A DNA stretch of 64,000 nucleotides from Pseudonocardia autotrophica (GCF_003945385.1 NZ_AP018920.1:4402001-4466000), one strand, 5' to 3'. Numbered from the stretch's first letter, positions 8,780-16,940 are shown. The notes: generated by a model not told the origin, from the sequence alone. Numbers and translations: made by a program.

Positions 8780-10720
8780 TCAGGACCCCCGGACCGCCCG
8801 GTGGGCGTCCAGCTCCGGCACCGTCGGCGCGGAGGCGGCCGCCCACTCGGTGACCCGCCGCGCGACATCCTGCACCGTCAGACCGGTCCTGGCCAGCACG
8901 TCGTCCCGGCTGCCGTGCTCCAGGTACTCCTGGGGCAGTGCCAGGTCCCGCTGCCGGACGTCGATGTCGGAGGCCCGCAGCGCGTCGGACAGGGCCGAGC
9001 CGAAGCCACCGTGCGTGCCGCAGTCGGACACCGTGACCAGCAGCTGGTGGTCCGCGGCCAGGGTCAGCAGCTCGCGCGGGACCGGCAGCACCCAGCGCGG
9101 GTCCACCACGGTCACGTCGATCCCCTGGTCGGTGAGCCGCTCGGCGGCCGCCACCCCCAGCGTGCCGAACGCACCGACACAGACCATCAGCACCTGGGCG
9201 CGCCGGTCGGACGGCTCGTGCAGCACGTCGACGCCGGCCGGGCCGTCGAGCCGCCGGACGGCGGGCACCGACGACACCACGGCCCCCTTCGGATAGCGCA
9301 GCGCGGTCGGCCCGTCGGTGACCGCGACGGCCTCCCGGAACTCCTCGCGCAGGGTCTCCTCGTCCCGGGGTGCGGCGACCCGCATGCCGGGGACGATCCC
9401 GAGCAGCGACAGGTCCCACATCCCGTTGTGCGACGGCCCGTCGCTGCCGGTGACACCGGAGCGGTCCAGCATCAGGGTGAGCCGCTCGGAGTGCAGGCCG
9501 ACGTCCATCAGCAGCTGGTCGAACCCGCGGTTGAGGAAGGTCGAGTACAGCGCGACGACCGGGTGCATCCCGGCCCGGGACAATCCGGCCGCCGTCGTGA
9601 GCGCGTGCTGCTCGGCGATCCCGACGTCGATCAGCCGGTCAGGGAAGGCCGCGGCGAAGGGCGCCAGCCCGGTCGGGCCGAGCATCGCGGCGGTGATCGC
9701 GACGACATCGCTGCGGCGCGAACCCAGCTCGACGACCTCCTCGGCGAAGATGTCGGTCCAGCCGGTGGAGGGCGTCCCGGTGGGCTCCCCGGTCGCCGGG
9801 TCGAAAGCGGCCGGGCTGTGCATCTGCTCGGCGTCGTCGTTCTCGGCGGGCGGGTAACCGTTGCCCTTGCGGGTCACCGCGTGCACGATCACCGGGCCGC
9901 CGAACCGCTTCGCCCGGCGCATCGCCGACTCGACCTGCGCGATGTCGTGGCCGTCGACCGGGCCGAAGTACTTCAGGCCGAGATCGCCGAACAGCTCCTG
10001 CGGGCTGACCGCGTCCTTGACGCCCGCTTTGATCGCGTGCAGGCCCGCGTACAGCGCCGGCCCGACGACCGGGGTGCCCTGGACCGTCCGTTTCCCGGCC
10101 TCGAGGATCCGCTCGTAGCCGGGCTGCAGCCGCAGCGACGCCAGCCGATCGGCCAGCCCGCCGATGGTCGGTGAGTAGGAGCGGCCGTTGTCGTTGACGA
10201 CGACGACCACGTTGCGGTCGCTGCCGGCCGCGATGTTGTTCAGCGCCTCCCAGGCCATCCCGCCGGTGAGCGCGCCGTCCCCGATCACCGCGACGACGTG
10301 CCGGTCCCGTCCGGCGAGCTCGTTCGCCCTGGCGACGCCGTCGGCCCAGGACAGCGACGACGACGCGTGGCTGGACTCCACGTGGTCGTGCTCGGACTCG
10401 GCGCGGCTGGGGTACCCGGACAGCCCGCCGGTCTTCTTCAGCCGGTCCCAGCCGTCGTGCCGGCCGGTCAGCAGCTTGTGCACATAGGCCTGGTGCCCGG
10501 TGTCCCAGATCACGGTGTCGCGCGGCGAGTCGAAGACCCGGTGCAGGGCGATCGTCAGCTCGACCACACCCAGGTTCGGCCCCAGGTGCCCGCCGGTCCG
10601 CGAGACCGCCTTGATCAGGAAGCCGCGGATCTCGGCCGCCAGCGAGGTGAGTTCCTCCGTGCCGAGCCCACGCAGGTCGGCCGGGCGCCGGATCGCGGTG
10701 AGCCCCCGGTTCGTCGTCAC
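8780..10720 (-). CDS. dxs: 1-deoxy-D-xylulose-5-phosphate synthase Dxs
   Basis: Dxs condenses pyruvate with glyceraldehyde 3-phosphate using thiamine diphosphate, the entry step of the MEP isoprenoid pathway. The 646-residue protein shows [18 protein letters not shown] (about residue 37), the [16 protein letters not shown] thiamine-binding segment, the KGNGYPPAE loop, the central DVGIAEQHA motif with its catalytic Glu, and the C-terminal transketolase domain. GTG at 10720 is preferred over longer starts because GAGGAGGCAGTAC precedes it with good spacing. It occupies the position of Rv2682c dxs1. A 15-bp hairpin and two micro-ORFs lie upstream on the same strand. Confidence 0.96.
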   Translation of the reverse strand: MTTNRGLTAIRRPADLRGLGTEELTSLAAEIRGFLIKAVSRTGGHLGPNLGVVELTIALHRVFDSPRDTVIWDTGHQAYVHKLLTGRHDGWDRLKKTGGLSGYPSRAESEHDHVESSHASSSLSWADGVARANELAGRDRHVVAVIGDGALTGGMAWEALNNIAAGSDRNVVVVVNDNGRSYSPTIGGLADRLASLRLQPGYERILEAGKRTVQGTPVVGPALYAGLHAIKAGVKDAVSPQELFGDLGLKYFGPVDGHDIAQVESAMRRAKRFGGPVIVHAVTRKGNGYPPAENDDAEQMHSPAAFDPATGEPTGTPSTGWTDIFAEEVVELGSRRSDVVAITAAMLGPTGLAPFAAAFPDRLIDVGIAEQHALTTAAGLSRAGMHPVVALYSTFLNRGFDQLLMDVGLHSERLTLMLDRSGVTGSDGPSHNGMWDLSLLGIVPGMRVAAPRDEETLREEFREAVAVTDGPTALRYPKGAVVSSVPAVRRLDGPAGVDVLHEPSDRRAQVLMVCVGAFGTLGVAAAERLTDQGIDVTVVDPRWVLPVPRELLTLAADHQLLVTVSDCGTHGGFGSALSDALRASDIDVRQRDLALPQEYLEHGSRDDVLARTGLTVQDVARRVTEWAAASAPTVPELDAHRAVRGS

Positions 10721-10832
10721 GTACTGCCTCCTCGCCGCCGGAGACCTCCCGCAGGCGGGGAACCGCCCACGACGCCCCGGCATCGACTCACGCCCACACT
10801 CTACGGAGCGGTCGTCGAGCGGGCTCGCGGGC

Positions 10833-10864
10833 GCGCGCCGGGCGGTGGTCACCGCCCGGCGCGC
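10833..10864 (-). terminator. Strong hairpin between the micro-ORFs and dxs (terminator or attenuator)
   Basis: Bases 10833-10847 are a perfect 15-nt reverse complement of 10850-10864 with only 2 nt between, giving a very stable GC stem. No T-run follows on either strand, which is common for actinobacterial terminators. On the minus strand it lies 36 nt past the stop of the second micro-ORF and 113 nt before the dxs start. It could end the micro-ORF transcript or act as an attenuator for dxs. Confidence 0.6.
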
Positions 10865-10899
10865 CGCATCCCGTTACCGGCGGGTCCGGTTTCGCAAGA

Positions 10900-10920
10900 T
10901 CAGAATCCCCAGTTACGCAT
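10900..10920 (-). CDS. Hexapeptide micro-ORF MRNWGF
   Basis: Seven codons, ATG CGT AAC TGG GGA TTC TGA, read on the minus strand. An AGGGGAG ribosome binding site ends 5 nt before the ATG. The peptide is identical to the one encoded 80 bp upstream, apart from that one's GTG start codon, yet the synonymous codons differ (CGT/CGC, GGA/GGT). The coding sequence is therefore conserved beyond what a recent DNA copy explains. A third relative, MRNRGW, lies at 14190. Function is unknown. A leader peptide, a signal peptide or a toxin-like micro-protein are all possible. Translation is inferred, not shown. Confidence 0.6.
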   Translation of the reverse strand: MRNWGF

Positions 10921-10982
10921 GACAACTCCCCTCACCTCGTCGATCAGCCACGAAACGCATTCGATACATCCGCCGGGCGGAC

Positions 10983-11003
10983 TCAGAAACCCCAGTTGCG
11001 CAC
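10983..11003 (-). CDS. Hexapeptide micro-ORF (V/M)RNWGF
   Basis: GTG CGC AAC TGG GGT TTC TGA on the minus strand, preceded by AAAGGGAGGGTGTC, a strong ribosome binding site with normal spacing. It is the upstream member of a tandem pair; the other starts 83 nt downstream. The first base of the start is 349 nt from the diguanylate cyclase start on the opposite strand. No promoter hexamer is clear. I see no similarity to known amino-acid attenuator leaders, which carry runs of the regulated residue. Confidence 0.6.
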   Translation of the reverse strand: MRNWGF

Positions 11004-11352
11004 GACACCCTCCCTTTCTTGATCCATCTCCCGCGTACCGAAACTTCCGGCTCCGACCTGGCGACCGTCCACCGAACGGACACCCGCCGGCGAAGCCGGG
11101 CAGAAATGGGCGGCGGGTTCAGAATCACCCTCATCATGATCCAAAACAATCGGGCAACCACCATTGCGCGAAGCCGCTCCGCGCTATCCGAAACTGATCA
11201 TTACGCAGAGTAGTCGACGGGTGCGGGCCGAGCTGGGACGGCACTGTGCGAAAGGCGACTTCGACCACTCCGCGCGACCGGTCGACGGCTACGATCGAGA
11301 GCTCTACCGCCTCGACGGCGGTTTCGGCCCGGGCACGACGAGAGGGGGCGGC

Positions 11353-12723
11353 ATGACCTCGCCGCCTGCCCCGTTGTTCCGGATCGACCGCTGGCAGGTC
11401 TGGCGGGTGCCGTCGAGCCTGCTGGGCGCGATGCTCGCGGTGGAGCTGCTGGCCGGCGCACTGACGCTCAGCGACCTGGTGCTACGGCCCGATCTCGATC
11501 CGGCGACCCTCGGGCTGCTGCTCACCCTGACGGTGGCCGGGTTGCTGCACACCGAGATCGTGGTCGGCATCGAGCGGATCCGGCGCTACACGGCCGACAC
11601 CCATCACGTGAACCTGACGTCGGTCTGGACGCTCGCCGCGGCGCTGCTGCTCCCGCCGGCACTCGGGGCGGTCGTCGTGGTGGTCCTCTACACCCACCTG
11701 TACTGGCGGGTGCTGCGGCCGGTACCACTGCCCGACCGCCGACCGGCCTACCGGGAGGTCTACAACGCGAGCACCGTGATCGTCGCGGTGCACGGCGCCT
11801 CGGCGATCGTCGGCGCCACCGGCCCGGGCGGCGTCTACGAGGGACTACCGCCGATTCTCGGGCTGGTGCTGGCGCTGCTCGTCTACACCGTGGTGAACAC
11901 CTGCCTCGTGCTCGGCGCGGTCGCCATCGTCAATCCCGAGTCCCGCATCCTGCAGATCCTCTTCGGTGGCGACGAGCTGGTGCTGGAGCTGGCCACGCTC
12001 TGCCTGGGGGCGCTGACCGCGGTCGCGCTGCTCACCGTCGGCCCGCTCGCGGCGGTGCTGGCGGTGCCGCCGATCATCGTCCTGCACCGCACGATCCAGG
12101 TCCGTCACCTGCGGGAGAAGGCCGACCTGGACGCCAAGACCGGACTGCTCAATCATGCCGCGTGGAGCGTCCGGAGCGCCCACGCGCTGCAGGTCGCCGA
12201 GCGGGAGCGGCGGCAGGCCGCGCTGCTGCTCCTCGACCTGGACCACTTCAAGGAGATCAACGACACGCACGGGCACCTCTACGGCGACCAGGTGCTCGCC
12301 GCCACCGCACAGGTACTGCGCGAGGAGCTGCGCGACCACGACCTGGTGGGGCGGTTCGGTGGCGAGGAGTTCGTGGTGCTGCTCCCCCGGCTCTCCGGCC
12401 ACGACGGGCAGGACGAGGTCCGGCAGATCGCCGAGCGGCTCCGAACCCGGGTGTCCGGGCAGCAGGAGGGTGTCGGGCCCGGCACCGGAGCCTCGAACAG
12501 CGGGCCCCGCCCGGGCCGCGACGGGCTGGGCATCACCGTGTCGATCGGCGGAGCCCTGTTCCCGGCCGACGGCACCGGGACCACGGCACTGCTCGAGGTC
12601 GCCGACTCGGCGCTCTACGCCGCGAAGCGGGCCGGACGGGACGCGGTGCGGATCGGCAGGCACCAGTTCCCGCGTCCGGAGATCCCCGAGCAGACCGGCG
12701 AGGCCTCCGAGCAGACCGGCTAG
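11353..12723 (+). CDS. Membrane diguanylate cyclase (GGDEF), copy 1
   Basis: A 456-residue protein that should make cyclic di-GMP at the inner face of the membrane. The first ~255 residues form about six hydrophobic helices without a recognisable sensor domain. The rest is a GGDEF domain with the active site as GGEEF in LVGRFGGEEFVVLL and a canonical inhibitory RxxD site (RDHD) five residues upstream. About 20 Gly/Pro-rich residues are inserted before the ITVSIGGALF strand. The ATG follows AGAGGGGG. It is convergent with, and paralogous to, the next gene (shared HTEI/HTEL-GIERxRR and SVWT segments), and its TAG overlaps that gene's TAG. Confidence 0.9.
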   Translation: MTSPPAPLFRIDRWQVWRVPSSLLGAMLAVELLAGALTLSDLVLRPDLDPATLGLLLTLTVAGLLHTEIVVGIERIRRYTADTHHVNLTSVWTLAAALLLPPALGAVVVVVLYTHLYWRVLRPVPLPDRRPAYREVYNASTVIVAVHGASAIVGATGPGGVYEGLPPILGLVLALLVYTVVNTCLVLGAVAIVNPESRILQILFGGDELVLELATLCLGALTAVALLTVGPLAAVLAVPPIIVLHRTIQVRHLREKADLDAKTGLLNHAAWSVRSAHALQVAERERRQAALLLLDLDHFKEINDTHGHLYGDQVLAATAQVLREELRDHDLVGRFGGEEFVVLLPRLSGHDGQDEVRQIAERLRTRVSGQQEGVGPGTGASNSGPRPGRDGLGITVSIGGALFPADGTGTTALLEVADSALYAAKRAGRDAVRIGRHQFPRPEIPEQTGEASEQTG

Positions 12724-14039
12724 GCCTCCGAGCCGGGTTCGCCCTCCGAGCGCCCCAGCCGCACCCGGTTGCGTCCGGCCCGCTTCGCGGCGTAGAGCGC
12801 ATAGTCGGCGACCTGCATGAGCTCCTCGAGCGACTCGCCGTCCTGGCCGGTGATGGCGACACCCACCGAGACCGAGAGATCGGCGATGGTCAGCGGCCCC
12901 CCGGGCTGGTCCACCCGCACGGCGAGGCCACGCACGGCCCGCCGGATCCGCTCGGCCGCGGCGTGCGCCAGTGTGCGGCCCTCCTGCCCGTGCGGGAGCC
13001 CGGCCAGCAGCACCACGAACTCCTCGCCGCCGAACCTGCCGACCGGATCCACCTCGCGGACCTGGGCGGTCAGCGTCCGGGCGACCGCGGTGAGCACCTC
13101 GTCGCCCGCGAGGTGCCCGTAGCAGTCGTTCACCGACTTGAAGTGGTCCAGGTCGAGGATCAGCACGGCGACGGCGTCGCGGTGCCGGCGGCCGCGGGCC
13201 AGACCACGATGTGCCTGCCCCCGCCAGGCCGCCGCGGTGAGCAGGCCGGTCTTGGCGTCGGTGTTGGCGCGTTCCTCGAGCTGACGGATCAGCACGGCGC
13301 GGTGCAGCACCAGCAGCGGCGGGAGCACCAGCAGGATCAGCAGCGGCTGCCGGAGCGCGGCGAGCGCCGCCAGCACGCCCAGGCACAGCGTCGCGCCCTC
13401 CAGGATGTGGTCGTCCCACTCCCCCAGCACGCCGCGCAGTGCGAACCGGCGCCCGGTCGTCAGTGCCAGCGCCAGCGCGACCAGCACCTGGTTGACCACG
13501 ACGTAGACGGCCATCGCGAGCAGCAGCAGGCCCACGGCGGGGAGCATGCTGCCCGGCCCGCCCGCACCGGCGACCGTCGCCAGACCGTCCGGTGCCACCA
13601 CTGTCGACGCGGCGATCGCGGCGAGTACGACGGTGGAGGTCGTGTACACGTGCCGGTAGAAGCCGGCGCCCGCGGGACGCCAGACCCGCCACCACAGGTG
13701 GCTGTAGACGCCGATCACCACGAGACCGGCCACCCCCGGCGGGAACAGCAGCGCGCCGGCGAACGTCCAGACGCTGGACAGATCGAAGTAGGACGCGTGC
13801 GCCACCCGCCGCCGGACCCGTTCGATGCCGGTGGCGAGCTCGGTGTGCACCACCCCGAGTGCCACCAGGCCGATCGCGCCGAGCAGGGCGAGACCGGTCG
13901 AGCGGTCGGCGGGCAGTGCGGCGAGACCACCGGCGACCAGCCCCACGGTGAGCAGCTCGACCGTGAACAGCACCAGGACCATCGGCCTGGGCAGGTCCAG
14001 GGTCGGGCACCGGTAGGCGCTCCGTCGCGCGCGGGTCAT
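12720..14039 (-). CDS. Membrane diguanylate cyclase (GGDEF), copy 2
   Basis: A 439-residue paralogue of the convergent neighbour: about six membrane helices in the first ~250 residues, then a GGDEF domain with GGEEF in PVGRFGGEEFVVLL and an inhibitory RxxD (REVD) five residues before it. The C-terminal ADYALYAAKRAGRNRVR motif is complete, so the enzyme looks active and product-inhibited. Its TAG (12722-12720) shares the palindrome CTAG with the other cyclase's TAG. ATG at 14039 follows GGGGTGAG. The 150-nt upstream gap carries the promoter of a divergent micro-ORF. Confidence 0.9.
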   Translation of the reverse strand: MTRARRSAYRCPTLDLPRPMVLVLFTVELLTVGLVAGGLAALPADRSTGLALLGAIGLVALGVVHTELATGIERVRRRVAHASYFDLSSVWTFAGALLFPPGVAGLVVIGVYSHLWWRVWRPAGAGFYRHVYTTSTVVLAAIAASTVVAPDGLATVAGAGGPGSMLPAVGLLLLAMAVYVVVNQVLVALALALTTGRRFALRGVLGEWDDHILEGATLCLGVLAALAALRQPLLILLVLPPLLVLHRAVLIRQLEERANTDAKTGLLTAAAWRGQAHRGLARGRRHRDAVAVLILDLDHFKSVNDCYGHLAGDEVLTAVARTLTAQVREVDPVGRFGGEEFVVLLAGLPHGQEGRTLAHAAAERIRRAVRGLAVRVDQPGGPLTIADLSVSVGVAITGQDGESLEELMQVADYALYAAKRAGRNRVRLGRSEGEPGSEA

Positions 14040-14100
14040 CGACTCACCCCGGTCCGTGACTCCCGCCACAGCTGAACCGAGACAGCACGATCGCTTCCCC

Positions 14101-14128
14101 TTGGCGATGTCACCCGAACGGGTACACT
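14101..14128 (+). promoter_or_regulatory. Putative promoter of the MRNRGW micro-ORF
   Basis: TTGGCG (14101-14106) and TACACT (14123-14128) are separated by 16 nt, a good match to an actinobacterial housekeeping promoter, and point toward the micro-ORF at 14190. The -10 overlaps a small inverted repeat, ACTGG-TGA-CCAGT (14127-14139), that could be an operator. Confidence 0.45.
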
Positions 14129-14189
14129 GGTGACCAGTTGATCGCACACCGTGACCGGATCGGGCACCTGACATACAGGAGGTGACGTG

Positions 14190-14210
14190 ATGCGCAACCG
14201 TGGCTGGTGA
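14190..14210 (+). CDS. Hexapeptide micro-ORF MRNRGW
   Basis: ATG CGC AAC CGT GGC TGG TGA, preceded by a near-perfect AGGAGGTGA ribosome binding site 7 nt upstream and a plausible promoter at 14101-14128. It shares the MRNxG core with the MRNWGF pair on the far side of the two cyclase genes. It is divergent from cyclase copy 2, as the other pair is from copy 1. No gene follows on the plus strand for 2.7 kb, so it is not a leader peptide for an adjacent gene. Function is unknown. Confidence 0.6.
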   Translation: MRNRGW

Positions 14211-14247
14211 GAACCGACCGATCGGCATCGAATCCCGGGGGTGCCGG

Positions 14248-14267
14248 GACCCCGTTCCCGCGGGGTC
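14248..14267. terminator. Possible bidirectional terminator hairpin
   Basis: GACCCCG (14248-14254) pairs perfectly with CGGGGTC (14261-14267) across a 6-nt loop. It follows the MRNRGW stop by 37 nt and overlaps the stop codon of the convergent MFS gene, so it could end both transcripts. There is no T-tract. Confidence 0.4.
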
Positions 14268-15564
14268 ACCCGGCAGCTCCCGCGACAACCGGTGGTGAGC
14301 CCCCGACCATCCTGCGCGCCCCGAGCGCCAGGACGACCCCGACCACACCCACGACACCCAGCGCGGTGGCCGGCTCGGTCCACTGGGCGAGCAGCCCACC
14401 GAGCAGCACCGCTACTCCCTGGCTGCCGACCAGACCCGACGCGGCAACGCCGGTGGCCCGGCCACGCACCGCGGTCGGTGTCTCGCGGGCGAATCCGGCC
14501 TGGGCCTGCACCAGGCATGCCGTCGCGCATGCGCCGGAGACCGCCCACAGCCCCACCGCGGGCCAGAGACCCGGCGCGAGCGGCGTGAGGGCCAGCGGGA
14601 TCGCCGCGCCCACGGCCAGCGGCACGATCCACCGCTCCCGGAAGCGCGCCGGGAGTACGAAGGCGAACAGCAGTGCGCCCACCGCGCTGCCCGCGGGATC
14701 CGCCGCCATCAGCAACCCGGTCGCCACCGGCCCGGCTCCGATCGCCATGGCGTAGGCCGCGGCGAGCGCCTCGGGCAGCACGTAGATCCCGAGCAGCCAG
14801 GCGATCAGGACCAGGTAGCGGCGGCGCGGATGCCGGAACACCAGCGACAGCCCGGACCGGGTGCCCTGCAGCCACGTTCCCGGCTCGGCCCCCCGGGCCC
14901 CGGGATCACCGGCGACGTCGGCCCGCCGGACCGCCCAGCGCGAGCGCATCCCGAACCCGACGACAGCGGCGGAGAGACCGAAGGTGGCCGCGTCGACCAG
15001 CAGCGCACCGGACGGCGCCAGCAGGGCCACCAGCAGCCCGCCCCCGCCGAACCCGACGACCTGCGCCACCTGCACCGAGACCTGGCGCAGCGCGATTCCG
15101 CGCGCCAGCAGCCCGCCCCCGAGCAGGTCCGGGAGCACCGCCGAGCGGGCCACGTTGTGCGGGCCGCCGAGCAGCACGACGACGACGAGCAGCGCGCACA
15201 GCACCGGCAGCGGGAGCCCGGGCAGCGCCATCACCCCGACCAGTCCGGCCCGGACCAGATCGGTCGCCACCATCACCAGCCGGCGCGGGAACCGGTCGGC
15301 GAGCTGCCCCAGGAGCAGGCCCCCGGCGAGTGCCGGCAGGAAGGTCAGCGCGTAGAACGTCGCGGACCAGGCCACCGAGCCGGTCCGTTCCAGCACCAGC
15401 ACGGTGAGCGCGACCCGCGCGACCTGGTCGCCGGCGGCCGAGAGCATCTCCGCCGACCACAGTGCCCGGAAGTCGCGGACCCGGAACGGGCTGCCGGTCG
15501 TGGGCGGCCCGGCACCGTGAGGGCGCCCGGAAGCCGCGCTCCCCCCACTGCCGGTCACTGCCAT
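14266..15564 (-). CDS. MFS transporter (drug/metabolite exporter type)
   Basis: A 432-residue permease with about 12 hydrophobic helices. The cytoplasmic loop between helices 2 and 3 has the MFS signature in LLLGQLADRFPRRLVM (about residue 80), and the protein starts with FRVRDFRALWSAEMLSAAGDQ, typical of the enterobactin/macrolide exporter branch. It probably exports a small molecule by proton antiport, but no substrate can be read. The ATG at 15564 lies after a short disordered Gly/Ser-rich leader. No regulator gene is adjacent. The upstream region holds a perfect inverted repeat at 15748-15769. Confidence 0.85.
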   Translation of the reverse strand: MAVTGSGGSAASGRPHGAGPPTTGSPFRVRDFRALWSAEMLSAAGDQVARVALTVLVLERTGSVAWSATFYALTFLPALAGGLLLGQLADRFPRRLVMVATDLVRAGLVGVMALPGLPLPVLCALLVVVVLLGGPHNVARSAVLPDLLGGGLLARGIALRQVSVQVAQVVGFGGGGLLVALLAPSGALLVDAATFGLSAAVVGFGMRSRWAVRRADVAGDPGARGAEPGTWLQGTRSGLSLVFRHPRRRYLVLIAWLLGIYVLPEALAAAYAMAIGAGPVATGLLMAADPAGSAVGALLFAFVLPARFRERWIVPLAVGAAIPLALTPLAPGLWPAVGLWAVSGACATACLVQAQAGFARETPTAVRGRATGVAASGLVGSQGVAVLLGGLLAQWTEPATALGVVGVVGVVLALGARRMVGGSPPVVAGAAG

Positions 15565-15747
15565 CCGGTCCCTTCGACGCGCCGTGAGGAGGTCCGGCGG
15601 GGGCATCCGCCGATCGAGCCTACTCAGATGTCGCCGGACTCGGAAACGGCCACCGGGATTCTCGTCGAGCGTAGGTACACCGATCCGAAACGTCAGGTCA
15701 GCGCGTATGCGTACCGACGGACGGCAGCAGGACGGCGACGAACGGCA

Positions 15748-15769
15748 ACAACCGGACGCATCCGGTTGT
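15748..15769. repeat. Perfect 9-bp inverted repeat (operator or terminator)
   Basis: ACAACCGGA (15748-15756) and TCCGGTTGT (15761-15769) are exact reverse complements around a 4-nt CGCA spacer. It sits in the 294-nt gap between the MFS start and the phosphatase stop. It could end the HIT-phosphatase transcript, whose last stop is 90 nt upstream on the minus strand, or bind a repressor of the exporter. I see nothing else in this gap except a small CGGCGG/CCGCCG hairpin near 15600. Confidence 0.45.
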
Positions 15770-15858
15770 CCGAATGGGCCCGCCGCCGGACGAACGTACC
15801 CCCCTCCGTCGCCGGACGGTCGCCGGAACCGGCCGGGCCGCACCCGATCACCCCGGGC

Positions 15859-16455
15859 TCACACCAGGTCCCTGACGTGCGAGATGTCGTTGACCGTGCG
15901 GGCCTTGCGCAGTCCGTCCCGGGCACAGACGACCCGGGTCACGCCGACGTAGTCGAGCGGGAACGGCAGTGTCCGATCGGTCCCCAGCACAGCCGCCAGG
16001 TAGGCGTTCACCACCCCCGCGTGCGCCACGACCACGGCGGTCGCGCGGCCGGGATGCGACGCGACGATCTCCTCGATCCCGGACCGGACCCGGCCCAGGA
16101 ACGCGTCGGCGTCGACGTGCCCCGGCAGGTATCCGTTGCGCATCCGCTCCCAGGACTCCGGATCCGCCTCGGCCAGCTGCGCGATCGGGACGTACTCGGT
16201 CCGTTCGGCGTCGAACTCCCGCAGGTCGGCGCGGGTGGTCGAGGTGAGCCCGCGGGCCGTCGCGAGCGGCGCCGCCGTCTGCACCGCGCGACGCATCGTG
16301 CTGGTGTAGAGCGCGTCGACCGGCTCGCCGTCCAGGGCCGCGACCAGGCGTCGGGCCTGGGCGTGTCCCTCCGGGGTCAGCCCGGGATCGGCGAACGTGC
16401 CGTCACCGTGCTCGACCCGCTGCGGGAGGGCGTGCCGGACCAGGATGAGCTGCAC
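15859..16455 (-). CDS. Histidine phosphatase family protein
   Basis: A 198-residue member of the phosphoglycerate-mutase-like histidine phosphatases. The catalytic motif LVRHALPQ is at residues 5-12, and a second conserved His-containing segment (VVAHAGVVNAYL) comes near residue 145. TSTMRRAVQTA is the usual phosphate-pocket strand. Substrate is unknown; candidates include sugar phosphates or cofactor intermediates. It starts with GTG 15 nt after the HIT gene stop, so the two form an operon. Confidence 0.85.
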   Translation of the reverse strand: MQLILVRHALPQRVEHGDGTFADPGLTPEGHAQARRLVAALDGEPVDALYTSTMRRAVQTAAPLATARGLTSTTRADLREFDAERTEYVPIAQLAEADPESWERMRNGYLPGHVDADAFLGRVRSGIEEIVASHPGRATAVVVAHAGVVNAYLAAVLGTDRTLPFPLDYVGVTRVVCARDGLRKARTVNDISHVRDLV

Positions 16456-16470
16456 CTGCGCCGCCCCGGA

Positions 16471-16896
16471 TCAGGCCGGGACGTGATCGCCGTGGCCGGC
16501 GGCGCGCAGCGCGCCGCGCAGCGCGTCGGCGTGGCCGTCCTGCTCGGCGGCGTCCACAGTCGCGGCGGCGTTCGCGAAGTCGAACGCAGCCATGTCCCAG
16601 GCCGGGAACACGTGCACGTGCAGGTGCGGGACCTCGAATCCGGCCACCAGGAGCCCCACCCGCGGCGGGGCCCAGATGTCGCGCACCGCGCCACCGACGG
16701 CGTGCGCGACCCGGGTGAGGTGTGCGGTCAGCTCCACGTCGGCGTCCACCCACCGGTCGACCTCGGCACGCGGGACGACCAGGGTGTGCCCCGGGCCGAG
16801 CGGGTTGATCGAGAGGAAGGCCACGCACCGGTCGTCGGAGTAGACGAAGCGGCCGGGGAGGTCACCGTCGATGATCCTGGTGAAGACGCTGCTCAC
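16471..16896 (-). CDS. HIT family hydrolase
   Basis: A 141-residue histidine triad protein with the signature HLHVHVFP near residue 88 and the upstream FLSINPLGPGHTLVVPRAEV segment. HIT proteins of this group hydrolyse nucleoside phosphoramidates or dinucleoside polyphosphates. The exact substrate is open. GTG at 16896 is favoured because a TAGGGT hexamer lies 8 nt upstream with no ribosome binding site. It is divergent from the PPOX gene across 57 nt and leads the phosphatase gene. Confidence 0.88.
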   Translation of the reverse strand: MSSVFTRIIDGDLPGRFVYSDDRCVAFLSINPLGPGHTLVVPRAEVDRWVDADVELTAHLTRVAHAVGGAVRDIWAPPRVGLLVAGFEVPHLHVHVFPAWDMAAFDFANAAATVDAAEQDGHADALRGALRAAGHGDHVPA

Positions 16897-16904
16897 GTGT
16901 CCGG

Positions 16905-16910
16905 ACCCTA
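16905..16910 (-). promoter_or_regulatory. Putative -10 element of the HIT gene (leaderless)
   Basis: TAGGGT on the minus strand, 8 nt before the GTG at 16896, with no Shine-Dalgarno sequence between. Confidence 0.45.
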
Positions 16911-16940
16911 GTACGCCGGGCGGCGACCGTGTGACGGTCA

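Larger units (their letters stand above)
10721..11352. other. Regulatory intergenic region between dxs and a diguanylate cyclase gene
   Basis: This 632-nt divergent gap is unusually long for the window and locally less GC-rich (about 10890-11215). It contains no gene of ordinary size. It holds a perfect 15-bp hairpin nearest dxs and two hexapeptide micro-ORFs on the minus strand. On the plus strand there is a possible -10 (TACGAT at 11290-11295) before the cyclase start at 11353. Confidence 0.6.

Noticed and set aside
10913..11164. Minus-strand 83-codon frame covering the micro-ORFs
   Set aside because: It has no family resemblance, and its sequence reads across both micro-ORF ribosome binding sites. 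The micro-ORFs explain the region better.
16131..16145. Another MRN-type start (MRNGYLP) in the phosphatase gene
   Set aside because: It is in frame inside the histidine phosphatase and has no ribosome binding site or nearby stop, so it is chance.
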